Positions 54,043 through 64,000 of a stretch of 64,000 nt of DNA are shown one piece after another. Position numbers and translations under genes: made by a program. Source of the DNA: Chara braunii (lineage: Eukaryota; Streptophyta; Charophyceae; Charales; Characeae); contig BFEA01000279.1 in assembly GCA_003427395.1 (NCBI GenBank), positions 1,460,182 to 1,524,181 of the forward strand, read 5' to 3'. The notes below the pieces were generated by a model. The model worked only from the letters and a program-made list of their open reading frames with translations. It was not told the origin of the DNA and made no database searches. Position 1 is the stretch's first letter; each line of letters begins with the position of its first letter.

Positions 54043-54263
54043 GGAAAGGCTAGCAGTTCGCTCGAAATTAGAGCGAGATTTTCGTCGTCCACCTTTCCAA
54101 ACAGTATCCCCAACAGATCCCCCTCTGTTGCTGTTCTCCAAGCTTGTACGATCAGCAGTTCCACTTCGTCGTCTGGAAGTTCTGGACCTTCTCCATATGG
54201 CGTCCGCTCAGACCAGCAGAATCCTACTTCCAGCAAGCAGAAGGCAAGCTTTGCGCACGTTTC
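54041..54263 (-). CDS. Candidate internal exon, acidic protein, unrecognised
   Basis: On the minus strand, after ctggtag (possible acceptor), the frame reads ETCAKLAFCLLEVGFCWSER, then GEGPELPDDEVELLIVQAWR, and runs to ISSELLAFP. There the coding-like sequence meets gtgtgtgt, the (CA)n tract, which would have to supply the donor. The composition is protein-like and stop-free for 74 codons. No partner exon was found. Alternatively it is a chance frame. Confidence 0.35.
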
Positions 54264-54429
54264 CTACCAGTCCCTCCACCTCTCTTCGTTCAATATCGAC
54301 ACACTGATCTGCTTTACACTATAAGAGAGAGAGGGGGCGTGAGCAGATTGCCAGAGGGTGGCCCCTTTTTGGGAGCCTGTCGGCCGCCCTAAGTGAAGGC
54401 AGGCTCGACGAGGCCCCTCAGGGCCTTAT

Positions 54430-54910
54430 TTCAGCCTCTGCGCAACTAAGGAAATTCAGGCAGTTGCACTGCGTCAGTTGGTTGAGAGAACCCAGACCCT
54501 GGGCCGCCTGTGTGAATGAATGGAAAGCAGGCCCTGGGCTGGATACGGGTACTGGCCAAGCACATGCCAAAGGCAGTTGGGCGCATGCAACCACATCAGG
54601 CCCCAGGCCTGTTCTTGATCGTGCTGGGCCTCAGGCTACCGGGGCCTACTGGAAGCTTCTTGGGACTGGACGCAGGCAGGCCACTTCGATATAGCAAAGG
54701 GACTGCCTCCTCATTCGGCATTCGGGTGCTGGCTGCATGCCGCGCAACCGCTGCTGCGCTATTTGCTGGCTGGCGCCTATGCTCTCACGGGCGAGCAGGG
54801 AAGGAGCAGGCAGCCAAAGCCGAGCTGCGCTACTGTAAGGTGGGTGTGGCGCAGGGTGGTCCTTGGGTGCGAGTGGCATCTGTGTGTTGGGGAACGAGGT
54901 TGTGAGCAGG
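54430..54910 (+). other. GC-rich segment with 129-codon open frame
   Basis: 54516-54905 is open but made of Gly/Ala/Arg-rich sequence with repeated ggccctgggc/ggccccaggcc words. No domain. Probably noncoding. Confidence 0.25.
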
Positions 54911-56510
54911 GCGAGAGACATACCTGGTGCTGGAAGCGTGCGACATTGGTCGCTGTATGCTCGTACTTAGGGAGAGCTGTTGTCGTGAAATTCGGCATTA
55001 TAGTATAGGCTAGATAGGATCTGCCATATGTAGTCTGGGCGCCGAGTGCCAGATAGGATATCAACTCTGGGTCTTCGTTGATGATGATGATGGGACTATT
55101 TCAATATTATCAATTATGAACTCTTGGTGTGTTCTTATTTGGTGAAACTCGTGATGGAATTCTGTTGTTGGTTCGAGGTCACAACTATCTAAACTCATAT
55201 GTATGGTGATTTTTGATTGCTGAAGTTCGCTTTTGCTCCTCTTCCATGAATTTGGTATCGGAGTTGTGGTACGATTGCGCTCATATGGCGCTTGTCTTCT
55301 GCCTAATGCGGTACATACATGCGGTCTGGTTGGTGAGTTGGATCGTAAGTGGTGTGTAGTGAGGAGGGCGGAGGCGAGTGAGTGGCGACCTAGGAGGTGA
55401 GGGCATCGCCAGGAAGGCTATGAGGTGTAATGTGGTCTGGACAGTGTAATGAGAACTATCTAATGTGTGATTGGTGCTAAGGTGGAACAACGTGCAATGC
55501 TGGTTGTGTCGAAGCAATGACTGGTCATCACAATCGACATAAGGTTTATCTCGTGAGATTATCTTTGTGGTTGGGGGCAGCTATTTGAGGTACGTTGCTC
55601 TTAACCTTATCTACCATTTTCGACACTTCTTACCGTGAGGTTGTGTGTTCCTTCTTGAGAGTCCTCTCATTATGAGGTATCGAGTGCGCCCAACCTTGAG
55701 AGTCGTCAATGTTCACGTGGAGCATCTGGGAGAAGATAGGTGGAGCTTTCTGAAGGGCCCTGGACGAAGCACTGGGTCACGGTCACCATGCCAATCCACC
55801 CGGAGTAAAGCACGCATGCTTTACTGCTTGTCCTTTGTTCGACTTGCTGCGCTGTTAAATGGGTGCTGAAGGGCAGGCCAACCCTAAGAGGGAAACGAGA
55901 CCGGGTGTCCTTAAATAAGCACCGGAAGGGGAAACTATTGGTTGTGATCGCCGTCCGGCTGCAGAGTAAAATAATTTCTGGAGTCACTTTGGGGCGGACA
56001 TTAAATTGCCTCTCGATCAGCCAATGGTTGTAAGGCTCGCTCCACGCGAGGATAATCCAGTGCAGGGATGGCCAACTCAGCAGATACTCGGGGCACAGGG
56101 GTGGGCCGAATACACATCTTTTAGACACGCGATGCTCTCCAGATTGCTAAAGGACGCTGACGTCAAGTGATACTCATGGAACTAAGGGAGGGGTAGATTT
56201 CAGTTGATAAGTTCGAGAAAAAAATCATATTGTCCTATCCACACAAATGATTCTATTTTTATGTTTTGATTAGTTAGGTGTACAACCATTGACATCTGAC
56301 AGACAACATTAAATATAATTATTTCTTGTTCATGGTGCTTCTGTTTGCGGACTAGTCGAACTAAAAATGGTTTTATTTGTAGGAATCCGACTTACCTGCT
56401 GACCCCAAGTGTATCTACTCCGAAATAGCCACCAGTTAATTGGTCTGTGCACTACGCTGCGGTAGGCATCTAGAGTGCGCTAGTGCAGATTGTGTACGTG
56501 GTTGTAGCTT
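54910..56510. other. No protein domain; may hold LTR and leader of the gypsy element
   Basis: No gene frames are supported. The following gypsy gag begins at about 56511, so part of this interval could be 5' LTR and leader. The matching 3' LTR would lie beyond the window. Confidence 0.35.
55252..55270 (+). promoter_or_regulatory. Possible primer-binding site (initiator Met tRNA)
   Basis: ttggtatcggagttgtgg resembles the TGGTATCAGAGC primer-binding site common in plant LTR retrotransposons. It lies 1.24 kb before gag, which is long but not impossible. The match is imperfect. Confidence 0.3.
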
Positions 56511-58420
56511 ATGAGCGATGAGGAGGACATTGGAGAGGACGACTGGAGGATTTTGCGATCGGCTAGATGCTCAATTGCCCACTTCACATTACGACCAGAG
56601 GGTGATAGATATATGTTCCGCCAGCTTAGGGAGAGGGAGCAGCAGCAAAGGAGGGCTAGAGCAACAGACGCTAGCCGGACACTTGTGAGTGAAGCCGCAA
56701 CTTCAGAAGCTATGGCTACTTCTACGCACCAGACTACTCAGGCCGGTAGTTAAGGATCTGTCGGGTCAACGGCGCGCAGACCCAGAGTCAGTCCACTGGC
56801 GTAATGGCAAGCCAACCAATAGTGTTGACTTAAGACGAGATCACGTTACAACAAACAGCATTGCAGGAGGCACAACTACAGAAGGCATTAGGAGAGATAA
56901 AAGCGGAGAAGGAAAGGATGATCAACAGAAGAGTCAGGATGCAATGGACTCGAACGGAGACAAGCGGACGTTAGTGAGTTAGAGGAGATGAACTTTACGC
57001 ACGTGACTGATGACGTGAGGATTGTACGGTCCGTCCTGCTAAATGTAGTTGAGATGTAGGACCATCAAACAACCATCCTTTAAGACATTCAGCAAAGTCT
57101 GGCCCTGTTGGTTGGGCAAGTGCAGGAAACGTCGCCAATGTCCGGGCCTGGTGCCTGACCCGTTGTACAACCTTCTTCTTTTGTCCCACCGGTGACTCAG
57201 GTATCCCCATATGTAGCCCAATCATCGGTCGCGATCGTTTCCCTAGGCATGCCGCTATCAAGAGGGGTATCAACAGGAACTAGTTTGCAGGTTCCTGTAC
57301 AAACAGTGTTCACCCAATCTCCATCGCAGGTTGCGGTTACCACGCAGCCTGCTGTCTCGCAGTCTGTACAGCCACAGGGTACACAACCCCAGCAGCTAGC
57401 ACAACAACCTGTGTCACAGGGTCCACAGCCCGGAGTGATGCAGGGACCGGGATAAACACAGTGGATTCCAAAGACGGCCATCGCCGCTCCCAAACCTTTT
57501 ACAGGGGACCAGAGGGGTAAAGACCTCGACACCTGGTTGAGGGCAGTGTCGGTCTATGTCAAGTGTAAGCTTACCTTCCCGCACGAGAAAGTGTTAGTGG
57601 TTGCATCCTATCTAGAGGGTAGTGCAGCACGATGGTTGAGCGGTTTGGTGCAACTTCAGGGATATGGTCATGACTTCCGCTCTTGGGCAGCCCACCAGAA
57701 ACTGGAGGACTTCCTCAAAATGGTGGAGGAAAGGTGACACGATCCTCATGACGCTCAAAAGTCCACTGACGCGATCTTGACACTGCACACGAAGCAGTTT
57801 AAGTCAATTAGGGAGGCCACTGACGCTGTAGAGCGTTTAATCTGTGTCCCTGGGGTGCGCTATGACCCCCAGGTTTTACTCACCGCCTACCTGAGATGCT
57901 TTCCAATGCCTCTCAGCAATCAGTTGGCAGGTGAGGCCAACATCAACGTTCACAATTTCCCCTCGTTCAGCAAGAAGACCCTAGACCTTGAGGCGAAGAT
58001 AGGGCATGGGCAGGCACGCACAACGGATGGTAGGAATAAAACACTGCCTCCCAACTGGAAGGCGAAGAGCCGCATTATGTTCGTCGACAACGATGGTTCA
58101 ACCATCGAGTTGGATTACAACTTCCAGGAGGGATTAGGTTCGAAGCTTCAAGGGTTGGAGTTGTCGCTGCTGCAACTCAAAAAGGTAAGGCGACCGGTGG
58201 ACGCCGTGGAGGCTCTTGGTCAAGGAGTCAAGTTGACCGCAATGCTCCCCCATGGAAGAAAGCAGGTCTCACAGAGGACGTGTGGAGAGATCGGTACACA
58301 CGGCAGGCTTGCATTCGTTGTGGCCAATACGGCCATAATTAGTTCAAGTGCCGAAACAAGAAGGTGACCGACAAGATCCCACCTACGATGGGGCAGGCGT
58401 TGGGGTCCTCCCATCCCGTT
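56511..58420 (+). pseudogene. gag: Ty3/gypsy gag, frameshifted
   Basis: Frames at 56511-56753, 57192-57455, 57455-57737 and 57777-58367 together give a gag protein. An acidic, Arg/Gln-rich N-terminal part comes first, then a Q/P/V-rich linker. The capsid-like region follows, with DLDTWLRAVSVYVKCKL and SYLEGSAARWLSGL, matching the retrotransposon gag pattern (L..WL..v..Y, A...L.G.A..W). It ends in a CCHC zinc knuckle at 58310-58353 (C-IR-C-GQYG-H-x4-C). The knuckle has an in-frame stop (tag) at its third-from-last position, and there is a stop at 57735-57737. Gag packages the RNA in the particle. The copy is not functional as read. Confidence 0.8.
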
Positions 58421-58643
58421 GGTAGCAATGTAGCTAGTACTTCTGGCAGTGCTCCGGGAAACACGTCGGGCCAGTAGGAATAGTGGTTGTTCCTGCTAGG
58501 GTCGAGGTGGCGGAGACAGCCTCACCATCTCGAGAGATGGCCTAAGCTACTGACTCCAGCGTCGTCCCGCAAACACATTCAGGCTCATCGAGCCTCTGTT
58601 TGATGAATGTGTTTGAGTCCTTAGAGGAGCCTGTGTAAACCCC

Positions 58644-58912
58644 CATACGAATACGGGCCGTTCGTACGTATGGGCTCATGTGGCCGTACGGACCGTACGT
58701 ACGGAAAAAAAGCAAAAAAAAAAAAATCAAAAAAATATGAAAAGAAAATATGTTATGCAGAAAAATAAACTTAAACACTTTTGCCTCAGGGTCATATTGA
58801 AATTCGTTACTAAATTTGAGATTTAAAAAAACGTTTTTTTCTTTTTTTTTCTGTACGGGGCTGTATGTACGGCCGTACGGCTGTTCATACGGCCATACAT
58901 ATGACCGTAAGA
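58644..58912. mobile_element. hAT-like MITE, 269 bp, 8-bp TSD taaacccc
   Basis: taaacccc lies on both sides (58636-58643, 58913-58920). GC-rich ends reiterate gtacgg/ccgtac (ggccgtacggaccgtacgta; tgtacggccgtacggctgtt). The AT-rich centre has the family core acttttgcctcagggtc at about 58777. The terminal inverted repeat is imperfect. It sits between gag and protease of the gypsy element, so it is younger than that element. Confidence 0.75.
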
Positions 58913-58920
58913 TAAACCCC

Positions 58921-59136
58921 ACGTACGTCGTACAGAGTGCTGCACAGAGAGGAGCTAGAGGAGGAGTGGTTAGATCAGACCCGCTAGCTTCTTGGACGAC
59001 CCTAGTCAAAGCCCCAAAGGGTGAGATGTTCGTCAGCGAGGTGGTTATTGGCGGCCGCAAGGCCGGGGCCTATTATGACACTTGCTCGACATGGAGCTTC
59101 ATTAGTCGCGTGTGCGTTGAGAGGCTGCGTTTATAG
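58921..59136 (+). pseudogene. pol: Ty3/gypsy aspartic protease, start
   Basis: The frame reads KAPKGEMFVSEVVIGGRKAG, then AYYDTCSTWSFIS, the retropepsin active-site block (normally D-T/S-G-S/A). Here the Gly is Cys (tgc instead of ggc), which should abolish or impair activity. An in-frame tag at 59134 stops the frame; translation resumes in the same phase at 59137. Confidence 0.75.
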
Positions 59137-59974
59137 GAGCGAGTGCAGCGCCTTAGTGGACCTGTGGAGTCGACCTGTGCCAACAAACAGTGCATGGTAG
59201 TCAACGACTACCTCCAGGATGTTGAGTGTGGTTTCCCGTACGCGGGAGGGGAATTGAGACATCGCGTCTCATTCCTAGTGAGCGATGAACTCCCCATGGA
59301 CATGTTGTTAGGTATGTACTACCTCTCTGTGGCACAGCCCCAGTTTGATTGGGACCGAAAAGTGGTCAAACACACTTTGCCAGGTGGAGGGACCGCCAGA
59401 TTGCGTAAGTTCAAAGCTAGTAGTCTAATTGAGTCCCACGGATGCATGTGTGCGACCGCATTTTATAATTATTATAAGCAAAATCAGGAGGAGGGTATGT
59501 ATCTAGTTTATGTCTCTACTGCAGGCGAGCCGGTGAAAATGCCGCCAGAGATAGAGGGAGTAGTTGCCAAGTATTTTGATCTATTTGAAGAGCCGACACG
59601 GGTTGTAGAGAGGGAGGTCGTCCACGCGATAGAGATTATCCCACGGTCTAGCATCCCGAAGGGTAGGATCTATCGGATGTGTCCAGGCGAGCTCGATGAG
59701 CTACGCCGACAACTCAAGGAACTCGTAGAGAAGGGTTGGATCTAGCCGAGTGTCTCTCCTTATGGGTCTCAAGTACTATTCATACCTAAGAAGAAGGAGG
59801 GAACACTTAGGATGTGCATTGACTATAGGGGCCTCAATGCCATCACCTGTTAGGAATAGAGAGTCCCTACCGGACATCGACGATTTGTTAGATAGAGTGC
59901 AAGGGTGTCGATACTTCAGTAAGATAAATCTGAAGTCCGGGTACCATCAGATTGCAATCCGGCCCGAGGCTATG
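59137..59974 (+). pseudogene. pol: Ty3/gypsy pol: protease end and RT first half
   Basis: 59143-59745 reads through DMLLGMYYLSVAQPQFDW (the second protease block, hhhG followed by a hydrophobic core) to VAKYFDLFEEP and ELRRQLKELVEKGWI, the RT start. After a tag stop at 59743-59745 the same frame gives [19 protein letters not shown] and [16 protein letters not shown] one-base insertion near 59850 shifts it to SLPDIDDLLDRV and RYFSKINLKSGYHQIAIRPE. The RT is cut at 59974 by a 3.37-kb insertion and continues at 63341. So there are three lesions plus an insertion in this half. Confidence 0.85.
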
Positions 59975-60288
59975 AATCCCTCTAGGCGGCGGACAACCGC
60001 GGCCAAGTCCGTGGCCGCGGCCAGGCCGCGCAGCCCGCGGACGCGCGGCTTTGGCGCCACGTGGCGGCCAGAGGGGAGGGGGTTTCGGGATTCGGGAAGC
60101 GCCATTCGGCGGCGCATCCCCGGCCCCACCCCCCCACACAAAAAAAATGGACAAATAACATTTTTTGGTTAAGGGGGTTGAGAAGAAATGAAGGGAAAAA
60201 AAAAACGCGATTTTTTTTTTTTTTTTTTCGTTGATTGATTGATTGATTGATTGATTGACTGGTGGGGGAGGGGTCGCCCCACCCCGCA

Positions 60289-60325
<37 letters not shown>

Positions 60326-60378
60326 GTAGTGGGGGAGGGGTCGCATCACCCCCCCGCCACCCACCATGCCCCCGCAAA

Positions 60379-60423
<45 letters not shown>

Positions 60424-60427
<4 letters not shown>

Positions 60428-61400
60428 AGTTTTATGTTTGTTGGTCCTTCCTCTGTTGTATGTCCTCCCCATGATTTTTTCCGTCTTTTTTTGTGTCCAA
60501 CTGAGCACCCTTAAGTAGTGCCAAACAGTCAGGGGTTTCTCTTTTGGAGTGCCTACTGCACTCTTATGGGGGCTGCTCGGTTCGGGATGTATGTGTTGCC
60601 TCTCGGTGATGACGGATGTTCGTTGGAGTGACTCCCTGGCTCAGTGGGTGTTGGGAACCAACAGTCTGCGGGGTTCTATCGTGATGTGAGTAGGTCATGT
60701 GCTGCTTTGCTCCGTGTTGGATCTGTGGACGTCCTCGTCTGCGCTCCACCGCTGCCCTACTGCCTATCCCGCTTGCTTCGTGTGCGGCTCTCTGCGAATT
60801 GCTGTGTTCGCTTCGTGGTGTGGCTGTGTGACTGGTGTTGCCTTGCGCTTCGCTGCTTCGCTGTCGTGCTGCTCATCCGTTGGTCGTGCTTTCCATGCTT
60901 GTGTGCCATGTAGGTTGGTTGCTTTGTTGTTGATGTCGTGTGCTCCGCTCCATGGTTGCCCAACTGATGGTTCACTCGCTCTGTCGTCCCCTGCAGTGTT
61001 GTTGCCTTGCTTGTGTTGCCTTGTGCTTCACTACACGGCTGCCGCACTGCATGCCATGTCGTTCCTTGCAGTCGTTTTTGGCGTTGTGCAGCCGTGTTGC
61101 CTCTACTGTGTTGCCTGGTGCTTCACAGGGTTGCTGCCCGCTGCTATGTTCCTCTTGGGGACAGTCTGCCTTCAACAAGGGTCAAAGGGTTCATGACCCA
61201 AACCATCAAATACAGGGATTCCGCAGATTGTCGAGTTTTCAGCCTCCTGATGAGTCGGTGCAACTCCGACGAAACAATCTTTCATCTTTTGTTTTTTTTC
61301 GCTTTGTTTTTTTTGTTGTTTGTTCGTTTGTCTGTCTTGTTGCCTTGTTGCTGCCGCCTCATTCTTCTGCCTAGTGCGGTTTGTCTGCCCGCCCGCCTCC
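60424..61400 (+). repeat. Dispersed repeat about 1.2 kb, copy 2
   Basis: Plus-strand counterpart of 35950-37205 (aatcagttttatgtttgttg, ggaaccaacagtctgcgggg, gacagtctgccttcaacaag). Pyrimidine/T-G rich; several overlapping frames, none conserved between copies. Confidence 0.7.
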
Positions 61401-61698
61401 CCCTTGCCCTCCACCCCTTGTTCTTTGCTACGGTCTGTCATCCAAGTACCCTGTTGTGTTTTGACCTCGGCCTTGCCGTTTTGTTCGTCTTGTTGTACTT
61501 GTCTTACCGCTGGTCGGTTCGTTTTTTTCGTTTCATGACTTTTGAAAGTTAGGCTTTATAAGCATTCTTTTCTATGGGCATCGTGGGCAGCGGGCTCTTT
61601 CCCGGTGTTGTTTATCAGTGCACTCTTCATCGCAACATGTTGTGACGCGGTCGCAGAAGCCACACAATGCATATAACACACACACACACGCACATACT

Positions 61699-61769
<71 letters not shown>

Positions 61770-61779
61770 NCCCCCCCCT

Positions 61780-62155
61780 TGACAGCCAACTCGCAAAAAA
61801 ACGAAATGAGCCCGGATTTGGAGTCCTCTGGGAAAGCGCAGAAGAAAAAAAAAGAAAAAAAAGAAAAAAAAGAAAAACTTTTTTTTTTTTTTTTGCACGC
61901 CCAGGTACGCCGGGCGTCACGCCCGGGTGCCTGGCCGAGCAGGACCGGCCGGGCGTGAGAATCTTCCTAGAAAAATTCTGAAAGAAAAAAGTTATACAGA
62001 AAAATAAATTGAACAACTTTTGTCGCAAGGTCACATCGAAATTCTTTAGCAAATTTTAAATTAAATTAATTTAGTATTTTTTAATTTTCTTGATTTGTTT
62101 TTGGCCTGGTCGAGCAAGTGGTCCGGAACCACGCTGGTAGGCTAGTATTTTTCTC
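61780..62155. mobile_element. hAT-like MITE with GCCCGGGCGT-type end
   Basis: The GC-rich patch at 61893-61960 reiterates cgcccgg/ccgggcg. The family core follows (aacttttgtcgcaaggtc at about 62013). The right end ggtaggctag near 62138-62147 matches the TAGGCTACC ends of the 12328 element. Left border and TSD not resolved. Confidence 0.55.
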
Positions 62156-62760
62156 TTTTGTTTCCGGTTTCTTCTCCAATTAGTCCTGGAAAGTGAGTGT
62201 CGGGTAATTTGAGCCTCGACATAGTTCGGCATATCGGTCGGTGGATGATTGGACTTGATAGGTTGACCAAGTACTAGTGGTTTAAATTTGGAGAGTCCGA
62301 CAACTATCCAATGACTCTCCAAATTTGTAGACAACAGGCAGTGGTGGAGCAAAACCCAATGTGTTCTGTTTCATTGCACCACCTTTACACAAGCGCTCAA
62401 ACCCATTATACTGCAACCCTTAAGGCTGTGAACTGCTCTTCAAACACCACACTAACATGATGAGTGTTTTAAAGGAAGCATAGTGTCACCAAATTCCCTG
62501 ATGACATCCCCAGACGTTTTCCTTGATTGACTACCGCAGGGGCATGGGGAATGCAACCCTAAGGGATGATGTATGTTTTCTAAAAACCATGAAAATGTGG
62601 CAGTGTCGATTGGCAGTCCTTGCCGCACTTGAAACAAAACACATATACATTCTATTCAAATACAAAGCATATGTTTTTTGTTCGGATTTAAAAAATAAGA
62701 AAGTGCATGCCCTCGTGCTCGTCGTCACTTACATGCGTGTTGCATGGCTTCCTCCCCCTC
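62156..62760. other. No supported gene
   Basis: A hairpin tttggagagtc...gactctccaaattt lies near 62287-62326. Otherwise intergenic DNA within the large insertion. Confidence 0.4.
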
Positions 62761-62761
62761 T

Positions 62762-62813
62762 TTCTCTCTCTATATCTCTCTCTCTCTCTCTAGCACACAC
62801 ACACACAGACACA

Positions 62814-62866
<53 letters not shown>

Positions 62867-62890
62867 TCACTCACTCACTCACTCACAATC
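62762..62890. repeat. (CT)n(CA)n(CACT)n microsatellite
   Basis: (CT), then (CA) about 25 units, then (CACT)5-6. Confidence 0.95.
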
Positions 62891-63340
62891 AATCAAACCC
62901 CTTTTTTGAAGTTTTTTCTTTATTTATTTTTAAATTTTGCATCTGCATTTTTTTTAAACACCTCATACCCATACAAAAAACAGAAGTTCATTACTAAAAA
63001 AATACAGGTGAACTCAGGGACCGTATATCTCATGATAAAAAATGACAAAAAAAGAATCCAGCTTTTCTTTACATTTGTTTTTAAATTTTCTTTAAATCGA
63101 ATTTAGTTTTGGTTTTTTAAAAATCCTAAACAAAGTCGGATTCCAAAAAAAAAAAAGTGGGGTTGTAGGGCTTAAAATTCCCTACAACCCCATATATATA
63201 TATTTTTGTAAACTATTATTTAATTCAGGAAAATTCTGGTAAAATCGGGTCCACGGCGTGGACCAGGTCGGCCGTGGACGCGGCCTCATCTGCCTCTGCC
63301 ATCCGAGATCGGACCCGCGGACGTGTCCGCGGGTGTTTCA

Positions 63341-64000
63341 TATGCCCGATAATCAACACAAAAACGCCTTTCAGACCAGGTACGCTCAGCACGAGTTTGT
63401 GGTGATGCCTTTCGGCATTTGCAATGCTTCTGGCACCTTTCAGCACGCTATGAATCGGATATTCCATAACTACTTGGATAAGTTTGTCATCATGTACCTC
63501 GATGACATACTTATTTTTAGTAAGACTGTCGAGGAGCACGTTGCGCACTTGGACAAAGTCCTCAGTCTCCTGCGACAGCACAAGTTCAAGATCAACGGTG
63601 AGAAGTGCGAGTTTGGCCGCACCCGGGTCTTATACATGGGTCATGAGATCTCCGCGGAAGGGTTGAAGCCCGATGACGCGAAGGTGGCCAGCATTCGTGA
63701 TTGGCCACGTCCTCAGTCTGTGACTGAGATGAGATCTTTCTTAGGAATGATAGGCTACTATAGGACTTTCATTAAGAACTATAACATAGTGGCCGCTCCT
63801 TTGATTGATCTGGCCCGCCTTGACACCCCATGGGAGTGGACAGATGAGCGCGCGGCTGCTTTCAGACACCTAAAGCATGCGTTGACGCACTACGAGGTCT
63901 TGAAACTTCCTGATCCTGATAAGCCGTTTATAGTCACCATGGATGCCAGCCAATATGGTATTGGCGCCGTGCTCGCGCAGCAGGAGGGGCCAAAGTTGAG
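63341..64000 (+). CDS. pol: Ty3/gypsy pol: RT second half and RNase H start, runs off window
   Basis: The frame with codon starts at positions divisible by 3 is open without a stop from 63342 to the window end. It encodes KNAFQTRYAQHEFVVMPFG and, after a short gap, the RT catalytic YLDD at 63495-63506 (MYLDDILIFSK). KFKINGEKCEFG and YMGHEISAEGLKPD follow, then SFLGMIGYYRTFI (thumb/connection). FIVTMDASQYGIGAVLAQ comes last, the RNase H start with its first catalytic Asp. It copies the element RNA into DNA inside gag particles. It lacks a start because it continues the upstream half. The rest of RNase H, integrase and the 3' LTR lie outside the window. Its intactness contrasts with the damaged first half. 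Confidence 0.85.

Larger units (their letters stand above)
59975..63340. mobile_element. 3366-bp composite insertion inside RT, flanked by tatg
   Basis: tatg at 59971-59974 and 63341-63344 flank the insert. Joining through one copy keeps the RT frame (codon ATG in both halves). The ends are GC-rich and reiterate gcggac/gtccgc (ccgcggccaagtccgtggcc; acccgcggacgtgtccgcgg). Inside lie (GATT)n at 60230-60325, (CA)n at 60377-60424, a 1.1-kb dispersed repeat to about 61400, (CT)n at 61702-61769 with one N, a MITE core, and (CT)n(CA)n at 62764-62880. Whether it is one element or an accumulation is unresolved. Confidence 0.65.

Overview
This window is repeat-dominated eukaryotic nuclear DNA, with no operons, ribosome-binding sites or dense coding. 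Three things point to a plant-lineage genome: U2 snRNA-derived sequences whose 5' end matches the plant-type start better than the animal one, tRNA-headed SINEs, and Ty3/gypsy and LINE elements. A large, repeat-rich streptophyte alga such as a charophyte is my best guess, but it is only a guess. Most of the 64 kb is microsatellite ((CT)n, (CA)n, long poly-A/T), minisatellite, transposon debris and nested insertions, with two sizeable assembly gaps (35134-35629 and 53825-53944).

Layout. 1-4.5 kb: polypyrimidine tract and dispersed repeat. 4.5-9 kb: a minus-strand LINE, internally duplicated and interrupted by an AT-rich foldback and by a 363-bp hAT-like MITE with an 8-bp target duplication. 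9-17.2 kb: tandem duplications, a cluster of hAT-like MITEs and two SINEs. 17.4 kb: truncated U2 copy. 18.5-21.4 kb: the best host gene, an intronless 555-aa coiled-coil protein (18999-20666) with a repeat-rich leader and a tandemly duplicated 3' end. 21.4-31 kb: tandem repeats, SINE, MITE, composite microsatellites and a decayed exon at 28 kb. 31-34.4 kb: U6 fragment and scrambled minus-strand Ty3/gypsy pol. 34.5-42.2 kb: gap, dispersed repeats, a terminal exon of an unrecognised protein (38550-39005) and two Harbinger-like MITEs. 43-46.5 kb: minus-strand exons of a chymotrypsin-fold serine protease; its large first intron holds two U2 fragments, a U6 fragment with an 85-nt poly-T and a long hairpin. 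47-56 kb: TIR elements, SINE, satellites, gap and a candidate exon. 56.5-64 kb: a plus-strand Ty3/gypsy element (gag, protease, RT, start of RNase H) carrying a 269-bp MITE and a 3.37-kb composite insertion inside the RT.

The most interesting pattern is a set of hAT-like non-autonomous elements. They share an AT-rich internal core of about 100 bp, but each has its own GC-rich ends built by reiterating a private 6-8 bp word. Three members have exact, non-trivial 8-bp target duplications or near-equivalents readable in the sequence, a fourth has one in an imperfect-TIR context, and one has an empty site preserved in the same window. Second in interest are snRNA-derived polyadenylated copies: three U2 copies all ending in the same stem-loop, and U6 copies.
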